The notes beneath the pieces are model-generated. The model was not told the origin of the DNA. It searched no databases and saw nothing but the letters and a program-made list of their open reading frames with translations. A DNA stretch of 64,000 nt from DASSUW01 sp963849695. GTDB taxonomy: Bacteria; Actinomycetota; Thermoleophilia; Solirubrobacterales; Solirubrobacteraceae. The stretch's first letter is position 1; every line of letters begins with the position of its first letter. This document shows positions 9,129 through 16,316 of the stretch, piece by piece. The translations under genes and the position numbers were made by a program. The DNA is taken from contig CAWKIT010000026.1 in the NCBI GenBank assembly GCA_963849695.1, forward strand, positions 1 to 64,000, read 5' to 3'.

Positions 9129-9191
9129 CTAGTGACTCGATTCGTAAGTTCGGTCGCAGACTGCCTCCGAACTTCCGAATCGGGGCACTAG
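9129..9191. repeat. 62-bp imperfect palindromic repeat, copy 2
   Basis: Same CTAGTG...CACTAG ends and CGATTCG/CGAATCG arms as 5416-5477, but inserted in the opposite orientation (centre reads GCAGACTGCC). It lies between leuS and the LOG-family gene, and again the terminal CTAG gives the upstream gene (leuS) its TAG stop. Confidence 0.85.
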
Positions 9192-11662
9192 CGCACGACG
9201 AAGTTGACGAGCCGCCCCGGCACCACCACGACCTTGACGACCTCGTGGCCGTCCAGATGCCGGACCACGTTCGGCCGCTCGCGGGCCAGCGCCTCCAGCT
9301 GGTCGCGCGGCGAGTCGGCCGGCGCCTGGATCCGGTCTCGCAGCTTGCCGTTGATCTGCACCGCGACCTCGACGACGTCCCGCTCGAGCAGCGCCGGATC
9401 GGCGACCGGCCAGGGCTGCTCCCACACGCGATCGCCGGTCAGGAGCTCGTACGCGTCGGCGCCCGTGTGCGGTGCGAACGGGAAGATCAGCGACGCGGCC
9501 GTGGCAGCCGCCATGTGCAGCACGTCGCCCGAGACCTCCTCGCGGCGGCGGTACGCCTCGTTGACCAGCTCCATGACCGCCGAGATCGCGGTGTTGAACG
9601 CGAACCGGCCCGCGAGGTCGTTGGTGACCTTGTCGATCGCCCAGTGGGCCTTGCGCAGAAGCTCGAGGTCCGCGCCGGCGCCGCTGCCGGGCTCGGGGTC
9701 GACCGGCCGGCGCCCGACGCTGTCCGCCACATCGGCAGCGAGCCGCCACAGCCGGCCGAGGAACCGATGGACGCCCTCCACGCCCTCATCCGTCCAGTCC
9801 GCATCCTGGTCGGGCGGGCCGATGAACAGGGTGTACGCGCGCGCGGTGTCGGCGCCGTAGCGCTCGACATACGGCTCGGGGCTGATCATGTTGCCCTTCG
9901 ACTTGGACATCTTCGCCCCGTCGCGGGTGATCATCCCCTGCGTGAAGAGCTTCTGGAACGGCTCCTCGCTGTCCAGCAGCTCCATGTCGGCGAAGACCTT
10001 CACGAAGAACCGCGCATACAGCAGGTGCAGGATCGCGTGCTCGATGCCGCCGATGTACTGGTCGACGGGCGTCCAGCGATTGGTGATCGCGGGATCCCAG
10101 GCCGCCAGGTCGTTGTCCGCGTCCGTGTAGCGAAGGAAGTACCAGGCGGAGTCGACGAAGGTGTCCATCGTGTCGGTCTCGCGCCGTGCGGGACCGCCGC
10201 AGGTGGGGCAGCTCGTGTTCACCCAGTCCTCGACGGCCGCCAGCGGCGAGCGGCCCTGCGGCGCGTAGTCCTTGACGTCCGGGAGCAGCACCGGCAGGTC
10301 CTCGTCCGGCACCGGCAGCATCCCGCAGCGGTCGCAGTAGATGATCGGGATCGGAGCTCCCCAGTAGCGCTGTCGGGAGAGCAGCCAGTCGCGCAGGCGG
10401 TAGCTGATCGAGCGATGGCCCCGACCCTCCCGGTCGAGCCAGTCGATGATCGCCTCCTTGGCCTCGACGGCCGACATGCCGGTGAACCGTCCCGAGTTCA
10501 CGAGCACCTCGTTCTCGGTGTGCGCCATGAAGGGGCCGTCGTCCTCGCCGCTGCCGTCGGCGGGCTCGACCACGCGTCGGATCGGCAGGTCGAACGCCTT
10601 CGCGAAGTCGTAGTCGCGCTGGTCGTGCGCCGGCACGGCCATGATCGCGCCGGTGCCGTACTCCATCAGCACGTAGTCGGCGACGAACATCGGGATCCGC
10701 TCGCCGTTGACCGGGTTGATCACGGTGCGGCCGAGCGGCACGCCGGTCTTCTCATGCTCGGTGTCGGCGCGCTCCTCGGTGCTCTCGGACAGCGTCCGGT
10801 TGACGTACTGGTGCACCGCCTGCTCGTGCTCGGTGCCGGCGGCGAGACGCAGGACGTCCGGATGCTCGGGCGCCATCACGAAGAACGTGGCGCCGAACAG
10901 CGTGTCCGGGCGGGTGGTGAAGACCGGATACTCGACGCCCAGCTGGGGCTGCGTGAACGTCACCTCGGCGCCCTCCGAGCGGCCGATCCAGTTCCGCTGC
11001 ATGGTCACGACGTGCGGCGGCCACTCGATCGTCTCCAGGTCGTCGAGCAGGCGGTCGGCGTAGTCGGTGATGCGGAAGAACCACTGCTCGAGCTGGCGCA
11101 GCTCGACCTCGGTTCCGCAGCGCTCGCAGTGGCCGTCGATGACCTGCTCGTTGGCGAGCACGGTCGCGTCCTTCGGGCACCAGTTGACGGCGGCCTCCTT
11201 GCGGTAGGCCAAGCCGCGCTCGTACAGCTGCAGGAAGATCCACTGGGTCCAGCGGTAGTAGCGCGGCTCGTGGGTGCCGAACTCGCGCGACCAGTCGATC
11301 GAGATGCCCCACGAGCGCATCCCGCGCTGGAAGGCCTGGATCGACTTCTCGGTCGAGGCGCGCGGATGCTCGCCGGTCTTGATCGCGTGGTTCTCGGCCG
11401 GCAGGCCGAAGGCGTCGTAGCCCATCGGGTGCAGGACCCGGCGCCCGGTGCGGCGGTGGAAGTGGGCGACGGCGTCGCCGACCGAGTAGTTCTTCAGGTG
11501 CCCCATGTGGGGCTCGCCCGACGGGTACGGCAGCATCTCGAGCACGTACGAGCGGGGAGCGCCGTCGACGTCGTTCGACACCTCCCAGGTGCGCTCCTCG
11601 TCCCAGACGCGCTGCCACTTGGGCTCGATCGCGCGGTGGTCGTAGCGGTGCTCGGATGCCAT
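9188..11662 (-). CDS. leuS: Leucyl-tRNA synthetase
   Basis: 824 residues, class I synthetase charging tRNA-Leu. The HIGH motif is HMGH (52-55) within PYPSGEPHMGHLKNYSVGD, and KMSKS begins at 584. The CP1 editing domain (TRPDTLFGATFFVMAPEHP, then GTGAIMAVPAHDQRDYDFA) and a zinc-binding-like CDRCGM...CPTCGG segment are present. The ATG at 11662 was preferred over a start 75 nt upstream because MASEHRYDHRAIEPKWQ is the usual N-terminus and a TAACCT -10 box lies 10 nt before it. The last codons and stop abut the palindromic repeat. Confidence 0.97.
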   Translation of the reverse strand: MASEHRYDHRAIEPKWQRVWDEERTWEVSNDVDGAPRSYVLEMLPYPSGEPHMGHLKNYSVGDAVAHFHRRTGRRVLHPMGYDAFGLPAENHAIKTGEHPRASTEKSIQAFQRGMRSWGISIDWSREFGTHEPRYYRWTQWIFLQLYERGLAYRKEAAVNWCPKDATVLANEQVIDGHCERCGTEVELRQLEQWFFRITDYADRLLDDLETIEWPPHVVTMQRNWIGRSEGAEVTFTQPQLGVEYPVFTTRPDTLFGATFFVMAPEHPDVLRLAAGTEHEQAVHQYVNRTLSESTEERADTEHEKTGVPLGRTVINPVNGERIPMFVADYVLMEYGTGAIMAVPAHDQRDYDFAKAFDLPIRRVVEPADGSGEDDGPFMAHTENEVLVNSGRFTGMSAVEAKEAIIDWLDREGRGHRSISYRLRDWLLSRQRYWGAPIPIIYCDRCGMLPVPDEDLPVLLPDVKDYAPQGRSPLAAVEDWVNTSCPTCGGPARRETDTMDTFVDSAWYFLRYTDADNDLAAWDPAITNRWTPVDQYIGGIEHAILHLLYARFFVKVFADMELLDSEEPFQKLFTQGMITRDGAKMSKSKGNMISPEPYVERYGADTARAYTLFIGPPDQDADWTDEGVEGVHRFLGRLWRLAADVADSVGRRPVDPEPGSGAGADLELLRKAHWAIDKVTNDLAGRFAFNTAISAVMELVNEAYRRREEVSGDVLHMAAATAASLIFPFAPHTGADAYELLTGDRVWEQPWPVADPALLERDVVEVAVQINGKLRDRIQAPADSPRDQLEALARERPNVVRHLDGHEVVKVVVVPGRLVNFVVR

Positions 11663-11672
11663 TGCGGCGCGG

Positions 11673-11723
11673 AGGTTAGCGCCGATCTCGGTTCCGTCCG
11701 GGACACGAACTAGTGTTCGCTTC
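11673..11723. promoter_or_regulatory. Divergent leaderless-type promoters of leuS and the endonuclease gene
   Basis: TAACCT (complement of 11673-11678) is 10 nt before the leuS ATG. TAGTGT at 11711-11716 is 7 nt before the GTG at 11724. Both match the TANNNT -10 consensus of actinobacterial leaderless promoters. No ribosome-binding site precedes either start. Confidence 0.5.
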
Positions 11724-12133
11724 GTGTTCATGAGCACGAATCACAAAGGCGCAATTGCAGAGACCGCGATCACGGCTGAGGCGACCCGGCTAGGCATCGA
11801 GGTGTACCGGCCGGTGGCCGAGGGCGGCCGGTTCGATCTGATCTTCGCGTTCGCCGACGCCTCGCTGGCCCGCGTGCAGTGCAAATGGGCGACGAAGCAT
11901 GGGCAGGTCGTCGTCATCCGTCCGTACTCCTGCCGGCGAGCACGAGAAGGTCTCCGCACCCGCTCATACGCAGCGGAAGAGATCGACGCGATCGCCGGCT
12001 ACTGCATGGAGCTCCAGCGATGCTTCTACGTGCCGATCGCTAAGATTGCCCGGCGGCGGAGCTTCCAGCTCCGTCTCGGTCCGACCTTGAACAACCAGGT
12101 TAGGGGGTCAACTGGGCCAGGACATACGAGCTT

Positions 12134-12143
<10 letters not shown>
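11724..12143 (+). CDS. PD-(D/E)XK homing-type endonuclease (I-Ssp6803I/PDDEXK_5-like)
   Basis: 139 residues. The core HKGAIAETAITAEATRLGIE, then VYRPVAEGGRFDLIFAF and LARVQCKWA fit the PD-(D/E)XK nuclease fold: E in AETAI, D in RFDLIF, and Q-x-K in VQCKW. This resembles the family that includes the group I intron enzyme I-Ssp6803I, which recognises a tRNA gene. Here no intron surrounds it; the frame ends 10 nt inside tRNA-Ala, so the last residues (GPGHTSLGL) are partly encoded by the tRNA gene. GTG start chosen for the TAGTGT box 7 nt upstream; ATG 11730 is the alternative. Target unknown; activity is inference. Confidence 0.75.
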
Positions 12144-12207
<64 letters not shown>

Positions 12208-12217
12208 CTCGAACGTG

Positions 12218-12239
12218 AGGCCGCTCAGATGAGCGGCCT
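12218..12239. terminator. Bidirectional terminator-like hairpin
   Basis: AGGCCGCTCA and TGAGCGGCCT form a perfect 10-bp stem around GA. It sits between tRNA-Ala and the convergent sensor kinase stop (12248), where it could end transcription from both sides. No U-tract of length; the plus strand follows with CTTCG. Confidence 0.6.
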
Positions 12240-12247
12240 TCGTCGTC

Positions 12248-13972
12248 TCAGAGCGGGATTTCGACGCGTAGTCGCGTCCCGCCGCCGGGCGGGCTGTGCA
12301 GCTCGAGCCGGCCGTCGAGCGCCGCGACGCGATCCTCCAGACCGCGCAGCCCGGAGCCCGCCGTGACGTCGGCGCCGCCGGCGCCGTCGTCCGCGATCTC
12401 GACCGTGACGCCGTCCGGTTCTCGCTCGACCGTGACCGTCGCGGCCGAGGCGCGTGCGTACTTGGCGACGTTGGTGAGCGCCTCCGCGACAACGAAATAG
12501 ATCGCCGTCTCGACGGTCGGCGGCAGATCGCCGGCGGCCACGGTCAGGGAGACCGGCACCGGCGCCCGGTCCGCGAGCGCGCGCAGCGCCGCCTCCAGCC
12601 CGCGGTCGGTGAGGATCGCCGGGTGGATGCCGCGTGCGAGCTCGCGCAGCTCGTCCAGCGACTCCTGCAGCTCGGCGCTCGATTCGTCGAGCAGCACGGC
12701 GGCCTTGGACTCGGGCTCGACATTCATCCGCGCGAGCCGCAGCTTGAGCGCGAGGGCGACGAGCCGCGACTGGGCGCCGTCGTGCAGGTCGCGCTCGAGC
12801 CGCCGCCGCTCCGCGTCGCCCGCCTCGACCAGGCGCGCGCGGGACGAGCGCAGCTCCTCGATGCGCGCGCGCAGCTCGGCCGAGAGCCGCTGGTTCTCGA
12901 GCGCCAACGCGGCCGCGGCGCCGGCCGTGCGCACCAGCTCGGGCTCCTCGGACAAAGCCGGGTCGTGCGCGATCGCGGCGATCCGTCGGCCGTGCAGTTC
13001 GACCTCGGTCCAGCCCGGACCGGAGACCGTCACGGGCCGGCCGAGCGCGTCGACGAACCTGGACGACTCCGGGAGCCAGTAGGCGAGCGCGAGCGACGGG
13101 TCCCCGAGCGCCTCGGCGAGCGCGGCGCGCAGCGGCCCCTCCCCCGGCAGGTCGCCGAGCCGCGCGAGCAGCGCCGACAGGGCCGCGCCCTCCGCCAGGC
13201 GGCTCCGCAGCAGGCCGGCAAGGAATCCGAACGGCACAGTCGCCACGAGTGCCCGCGAGATCCATTCGAGCGTGCGCGACGGCGCCCCGGCGGCGTCGAA
13301 CCCGTTGGCGACGATGAAGGACGCGAAAGCGATCCCGCCGGTCCAGAGCACCGGCGTGAGCGCGGGCCGGCGTGCGCCGCCGCTCAGACGCTCCCGCCGC
13401 ACGATGAGCACGACGGCGCAGACCACGAGCGCGACGGCGACTCCGAATTGGAGCGCGTCGAGCGCGTCCGACAGCTCCTGGTCGGGCTCGACGATCAGCA
13501 GGTTGCGCGGCTCGTCCTGCTCCTCGAACAGCAGCGACGGCACCTGCAGCACCGTGACCGTGAGGTACCCCACCACTGCCACCGCGCGCTCCGCCCGGGT
13601 CTGGAGCCGCCCGGTCGGAAACGCGATCAGCAGGTGGGCGAGGACCGCGATGAACAGCCCGTCGAGCGCGATGCCGATCGTGAACAGCAGATCCTCGTTC
13701 GACGCGCTCAGCTCACTTGCGAAGAAGGCGAAGCCGGCGGCGGTCATCAGCAGCCCGGTGTGGTTCGCGGGCCGCCGCCACCAGGCGAACATGCCGGTGG
13801 CGATGAACGACCACCCGACCAGCAGCGCGAGCCCCGCCTCGACGCCGCGGTCGTCGACGTGGTCGCTCGTGAGGATCAGCGCCGCGACCGCGAGGCCGAC
13901 CGCCAGGCCGACGGCACCGAGCGCGAAGAGCGCGGCTACTCGCCCACGGCGCGCTTCGGGGCCTCGCCCCAC
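12248..13972 (-). CDS. NarL/DesK-type membrane sensor histidine kinase
   Basis: 574 residues. About seven hydrophobic segments fill the first 270 residues, then a linker with a coiled coil (LENQRLSAELRARIEELRSS), a HisKA_3 dimerisation domain with the phospho-acceptor in RRRLERDLHDGAQSRLVALA, and a HATPase domain (EALTNVAKYARA, then DDGAGGAD, GSGLRGLEDR). It autophosphorylates on His and should pass phosphate to a NarL-type regulator, none of which is adjacent. The GTG start overlaps the end of rsfS by 37 bp, so a downstream start is possible. Its C-terminal half closely resembles the kinase at 42804-44879. Confidence 0.9.
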   Translation of the reverse strand: MGRGPEARRGRVAALFALGAVGLAVGLAVAALILTSDHVDDRGVEAGLALLVGWSFIATGMFAWWRRPANHTGLLMTAAGFAFFASELSASNEDLLFTIGIALDGLFIAVLAHLLIAFPTGRLQTRAERAVAVVGYLTVTVLQVPSLLFEEQDEPRNLLIVEPDQELSDALDALQFGVAVALVVCAVVLIVRRERLSGGARRPALTPVLWTGGIAFASFIVANGFDAAGAPSRTLEWISRALVATVPFGFLAGLLRSRLAEGAALSALLARLGDLPGEGPLRAALAEALGDPSLALAYWLPESSRFVDALGRPVTVSGPGWTEVELHGRRIAAIAHDPALSEEPELVRTAGAAAALALENQRLSAELRARIEELRSSRARLVEAGDAERRRLERDLHDGAQSRLVALALKLRLARMNVEPESKAAVLLDESSAELQESLDELRELARGIHPAILTDRGLEAALRALADRAPVPVSLTVAAGDLPPTVETAIYFVVAEALTNVAKYARASAATVTVEREPDGVTVEIADDGAGGADVTAGSGLRGLEDRVAALDGRLELHSPPGGGTRLRVEIPL

Positions 13973-14289
13973 AGCTGCTCGAGCCGGTAGAACTCGCGCG
14001 CGTCCGGCGTGAAGACGTGGACGACCACGTCGAGGTAGTCCATCAGGATCCAGCGCGACTCGGCGAGGCCCTCGACGCGCCGCGGGAGCACCCCGTGCTC
14101 GTTCTTCATCCCCAGGTGGATACGGTCGTGGATCGCCTTGGCCTGGCGGTCGGTGTTGCCGGAGCAGATGACGAAGTAGTCGGTGTAGCCGAGCACGTCG
14201 CGCAGGTCGAGCTCGACGAGGTCGATCGCCTTGACGTCGGCCGCGTACCCTGCGACGAGCTCGGCGAGCCGGTCCGGAGACAGCGTCAC
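13936..14289 (-). CDS. rsfS: Ribosomal silencing factor RsfS
   Basis: 117 residues from a GTG that overlaps the nadD stop in a GTGA quartet. The core DVKAIDLVELDLRDVLGYTD, then YFVICSGNTDRQAKAI and SRWILMDYLDVVVHVFTP is the DUF143/RsfS signature. RsfS binds ribosomal protein L14 and blocks subunit joining during starvation. The nadD-rsfS order is widely conserved. Confidence 0.95.
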   Translation of the reverse strand: MTLSPDRLAELVAGYAADVKAIDLVELDLRDVLGYTDYFVICSGNTDRQAKAIHDRIHLGMKNEHGVLPRRVEGLAESRWILMDYLDVVVHVFTPDAREFYRLEQLWGEAPKRAVGE

Positions 14290-14891
14290 CGCGCGGCCAC
14301 CACCCGGTACAGCCCGGCCTCCGCGATGTACCTCGCGACGCCGTCCGGCACCAGGTACCGGATCGGCCGCCCCGCAGCGACCATGCGGCGGATCAGCGAG
14401 GAGGAGAGATCGAGGCGCGGCATATCGAAGAAACGGACCCCGCCTACCCGGAATCCCGCCAGGCGCTCGGCGATGTCCGTCCGGCGCACTCCCTCTCGCT
14501 CGGCCACGCCGAGCTCTGCGAGGTCGAGGATGGCCTCCGGCTCGCGCCACGCGGGGAGCGAGAGCGCCATGTCGCCTCCGACTATGAAGGTCAGGTCGTC
14601 TCCCGGGCAGCGCTCATGCAGCTTCCGGAGGGTAGCGACCGTGTATGACGGGCCCGGGATCTCGGCCTCCACCAGCGAGACGTCGAGCCGGTCCTCGCCC
14701 GCCACCGCGCGCCGGCAGAGCTCGACCCGGTGCTCCACTCCGGGGTCCCCCTCGGCGGCCTTGTGCGGCGGCTCGTGAACCGGCACGAGCAGCACGCGCT
14801 CGAGCTCGAGCTGGGCCAGCGCCTGGTGCGCGCAGACCAGATGGCCGATGTGCGGCGGATTGAACGTCCCGCCGAGAAGCCCCAACCTCAC
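14286..14891 (-). CDS. nadD: Nicotinate-nucleotide adenylyltransferase
   Basis: 201 residues. GLLGGTFNPPHIGHLVCAHQ contains the GxFxPxHxGH nucleotidyltransferase motif, and the C-terminal SSSLIRRMVAAGRPIRYLVP is the ISxTxxR-type motif. It makes NaAD from nicotinate mononucleotide and ATP in NAD synthesis. GTG start, 10 nt after the proA stop; overlaps rsfS by four bases. Confidence 0.96.
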   Translation of the reverse strand: MRLGLLGGTFNPPHIGHLVCAHQALAQLELERVLLVPVHEPPHKAAEGDPGVEHRVELCRRAVAGEDRLDVSLVEAEIPGPSYTVATLRKLHERCPGDDLTFIVGGDMALSLPAWREPEAILDLAELGVAEREGVRRTDIAERLAGFRVGGVRFFDMPRLDLSSSLIRRMVAAGRPIRYLVPDGVARYIAEAGLYRVVAAR

Positions 14892-14901
14892 CAGTGGTCC
14901 A

Positions 14902-16161
14902 CTAAGGCCGCACCTGGCCGTCCCCCTCGACCAGGTACTTGAACGTGCAGAGCTCGCGCAGGCCGATCGGGCCGCGGGCGTGGAGCTTCTGGGTCGAGTT
15001 GCCGATCTCGGCGCCCATCCCGAACTGCCCGCCGTCGGTGAACCGCGTCGACGCGTTCACGTACACGCACGCGGCGTCGACCCCGCGCTGGAACGCGTGC
15101 GCGGCGCCCACCGAGCCGGTGACGATCGCCTCCGAGTGGCCGGAGCCGTAGGCGTTGACGTGCTCGATCGCATCCTCCACCGAGTCGACCACGCGCACGG
15201 CAAGCACGAGCGCCAGATACTCGGTCGCCCAGTCCTCCTCGGCCGCCTCCGCCAGCGCGCCGTCGACCGCCCGCGCGCGATCGTCGCCGCGCAGCTCGAC
15301 GCCCTGGTCGCGCAGCGCCTCGAACGCGGCGGGCAGGAACGCGTCCGCCACCGACGCGTGCACGAGCAGGGTCTCGGCCGCGTTGCAGACTCCCGGGCGC
15401 TGGACCTTGGCGTTGACCACGATCTCGCGCGCGGAATCCAGGTCGGCCGACTCGTCGACGTACACGTGGCAGTTGCCGGATGCGGCGTAGATCACCGGCA
15501 CCTTGGCGACCGCGCTCAGCGCCGCCTTCAGGCCCTCGCCGCCGCGCGGGATGATGAGGTCGACGACGCCCTCCTGGGTCGCCAGCTCGGCGAGCTCCTC
15601 GCGGCCTCCGCCGGCCACCAGGGCGAGCGAGCCGGACGGAAGTCCCGTGGCCTCGGCAGCCTCGGCGGCGACCGCGGCCAGCACCGCGTTCGAGTGGGCG
15701 GCCGACGACGAGCCGCGCAGCACGATCGCGTTGCCCGACTTCAGGGCCAGGGCCGCGGCGTCGATCGTCACGTTCGGGCGCGCCTCGTAGACCACGGCGA
15801 CGACGCCGAGCGGCACGCGGACCTTGCGGACCTCGAGCCCGTTCGGGAGCCGGAAGCCGTCGAGCACCTCGCCGACCGGGTCGGGCAGGGCGACGATCTC
15901 GCGCACGCCGGTCGCCATCGCGGCGACCCGGCGCTCGTCGAGCGCCAGCCGATCCATCAGAGCGCTCGAGAGGCCCGCCTCGCGGCCGGCCTCGAGATCG
16001 CGCGCGTTGGCCTCGAGGATCTCGCCCACGCGCGCCTCGAGCGCATCCGCGATCGCCAGCAGCGCGCGGTCCTTGGTGGCGCTGTCGACCTGCGCGAGCT
16101 CGCGCGCGGCGGTCTTGGCGGCGCGGCAGATGTCGGTGACGGTGCGGGCGGCTACGGCCAT
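14902..16161 (-). CDS. proA: Glutamate-5-semialdehyde dehydrogenase (gamma-glutamyl phosphate reductase)
   Basis: 419 residues, second step of proline synthesis (NADPH-dependent reduction of glutamyl-5-phosphate). Motifs: VPLGVVAVVYEARPNVTIDA, LKSGNAIVLRGSSSA, LIIPRGGEGL, and the catalytic cysteine in QRPGVCNAAETLLVH. The ATG at 16161 was preferred over upstream alternatives because a TAGACT -10 box lies 8 nt before it. It is normally adjacent to proB; here a gene on the opposite strand separates the two. Confidence 0.97.
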   Translation of the reverse strand: MAVAARTVTDICRAAKTAARELAQVDSATKDRALLAIADALEARVGEILEANARDLEAGREAGLSSALMDRLALDERRVAAMATGVREIVALPDPVGEVLDGFRLPNGLEVRKVRVPLGVVAVVYEARPNVTIDAAALALKSGNAIVLRGSSSAAHSNAVLAAVAAEAAEATGLPSGSLALVAGGGREELAELATQEGVVDLIIPRGGEGLKAALSAVAKVPVIYAASGNCHVYVDESADLDSAREIVVNAKVQRPGVCNAAETLLVHASVADAFLPAAFEALRDQGVELRGDDRARAVDGALAEAAEEDWATEYLALVLAVRVVDSVEDAIEHVNAYGSGHSEAIVTGSVGAAHAFQRGVDAACVYVNASTRFTDGGQFGMGAEIGNSTQKLHARGPIGLRELCTFKYLVEGDGQVRP

Positions 16162-16175
16162 GGGCAACCAGTCTA
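16162..16175 (-). promoter_or_regulatory. proA leaderless-type promoter
   Basis: TAGACT (complement of 16170-16175) lies 8 nt before the proA ATG. This implies proA has its own promoter now that it is cut off from proB. Confidence 0.5.
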
Positions 16176-16316
16176 AGAGGCCCAGCCGCGCGGGTACGAC
16201 CGGGACGGCTCGCCGCCGGGCAACGCCGCGCCGATTTCGAGCCCGGCGGAACAACCGGCCGCCGGATGGCGTCATCACGGGTGGCGATCTCCACCAGGGA
16301 AGGACTCGAACCCCGA

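Noticed and set aside
8744..11713. A 989-codon open frame antisense to leuS
   Set aside because: Caused by high third-position GC on the leuS strand; the product is low-complexity His/Arg/Asp-rich and matches no family.
11738..11760. T-box or other leader upstream of leuS
   Set aside because: Only about 60 bp separate leuS from the divergent gene, and the promoter lies 10 nt before the start, leaving no leader.
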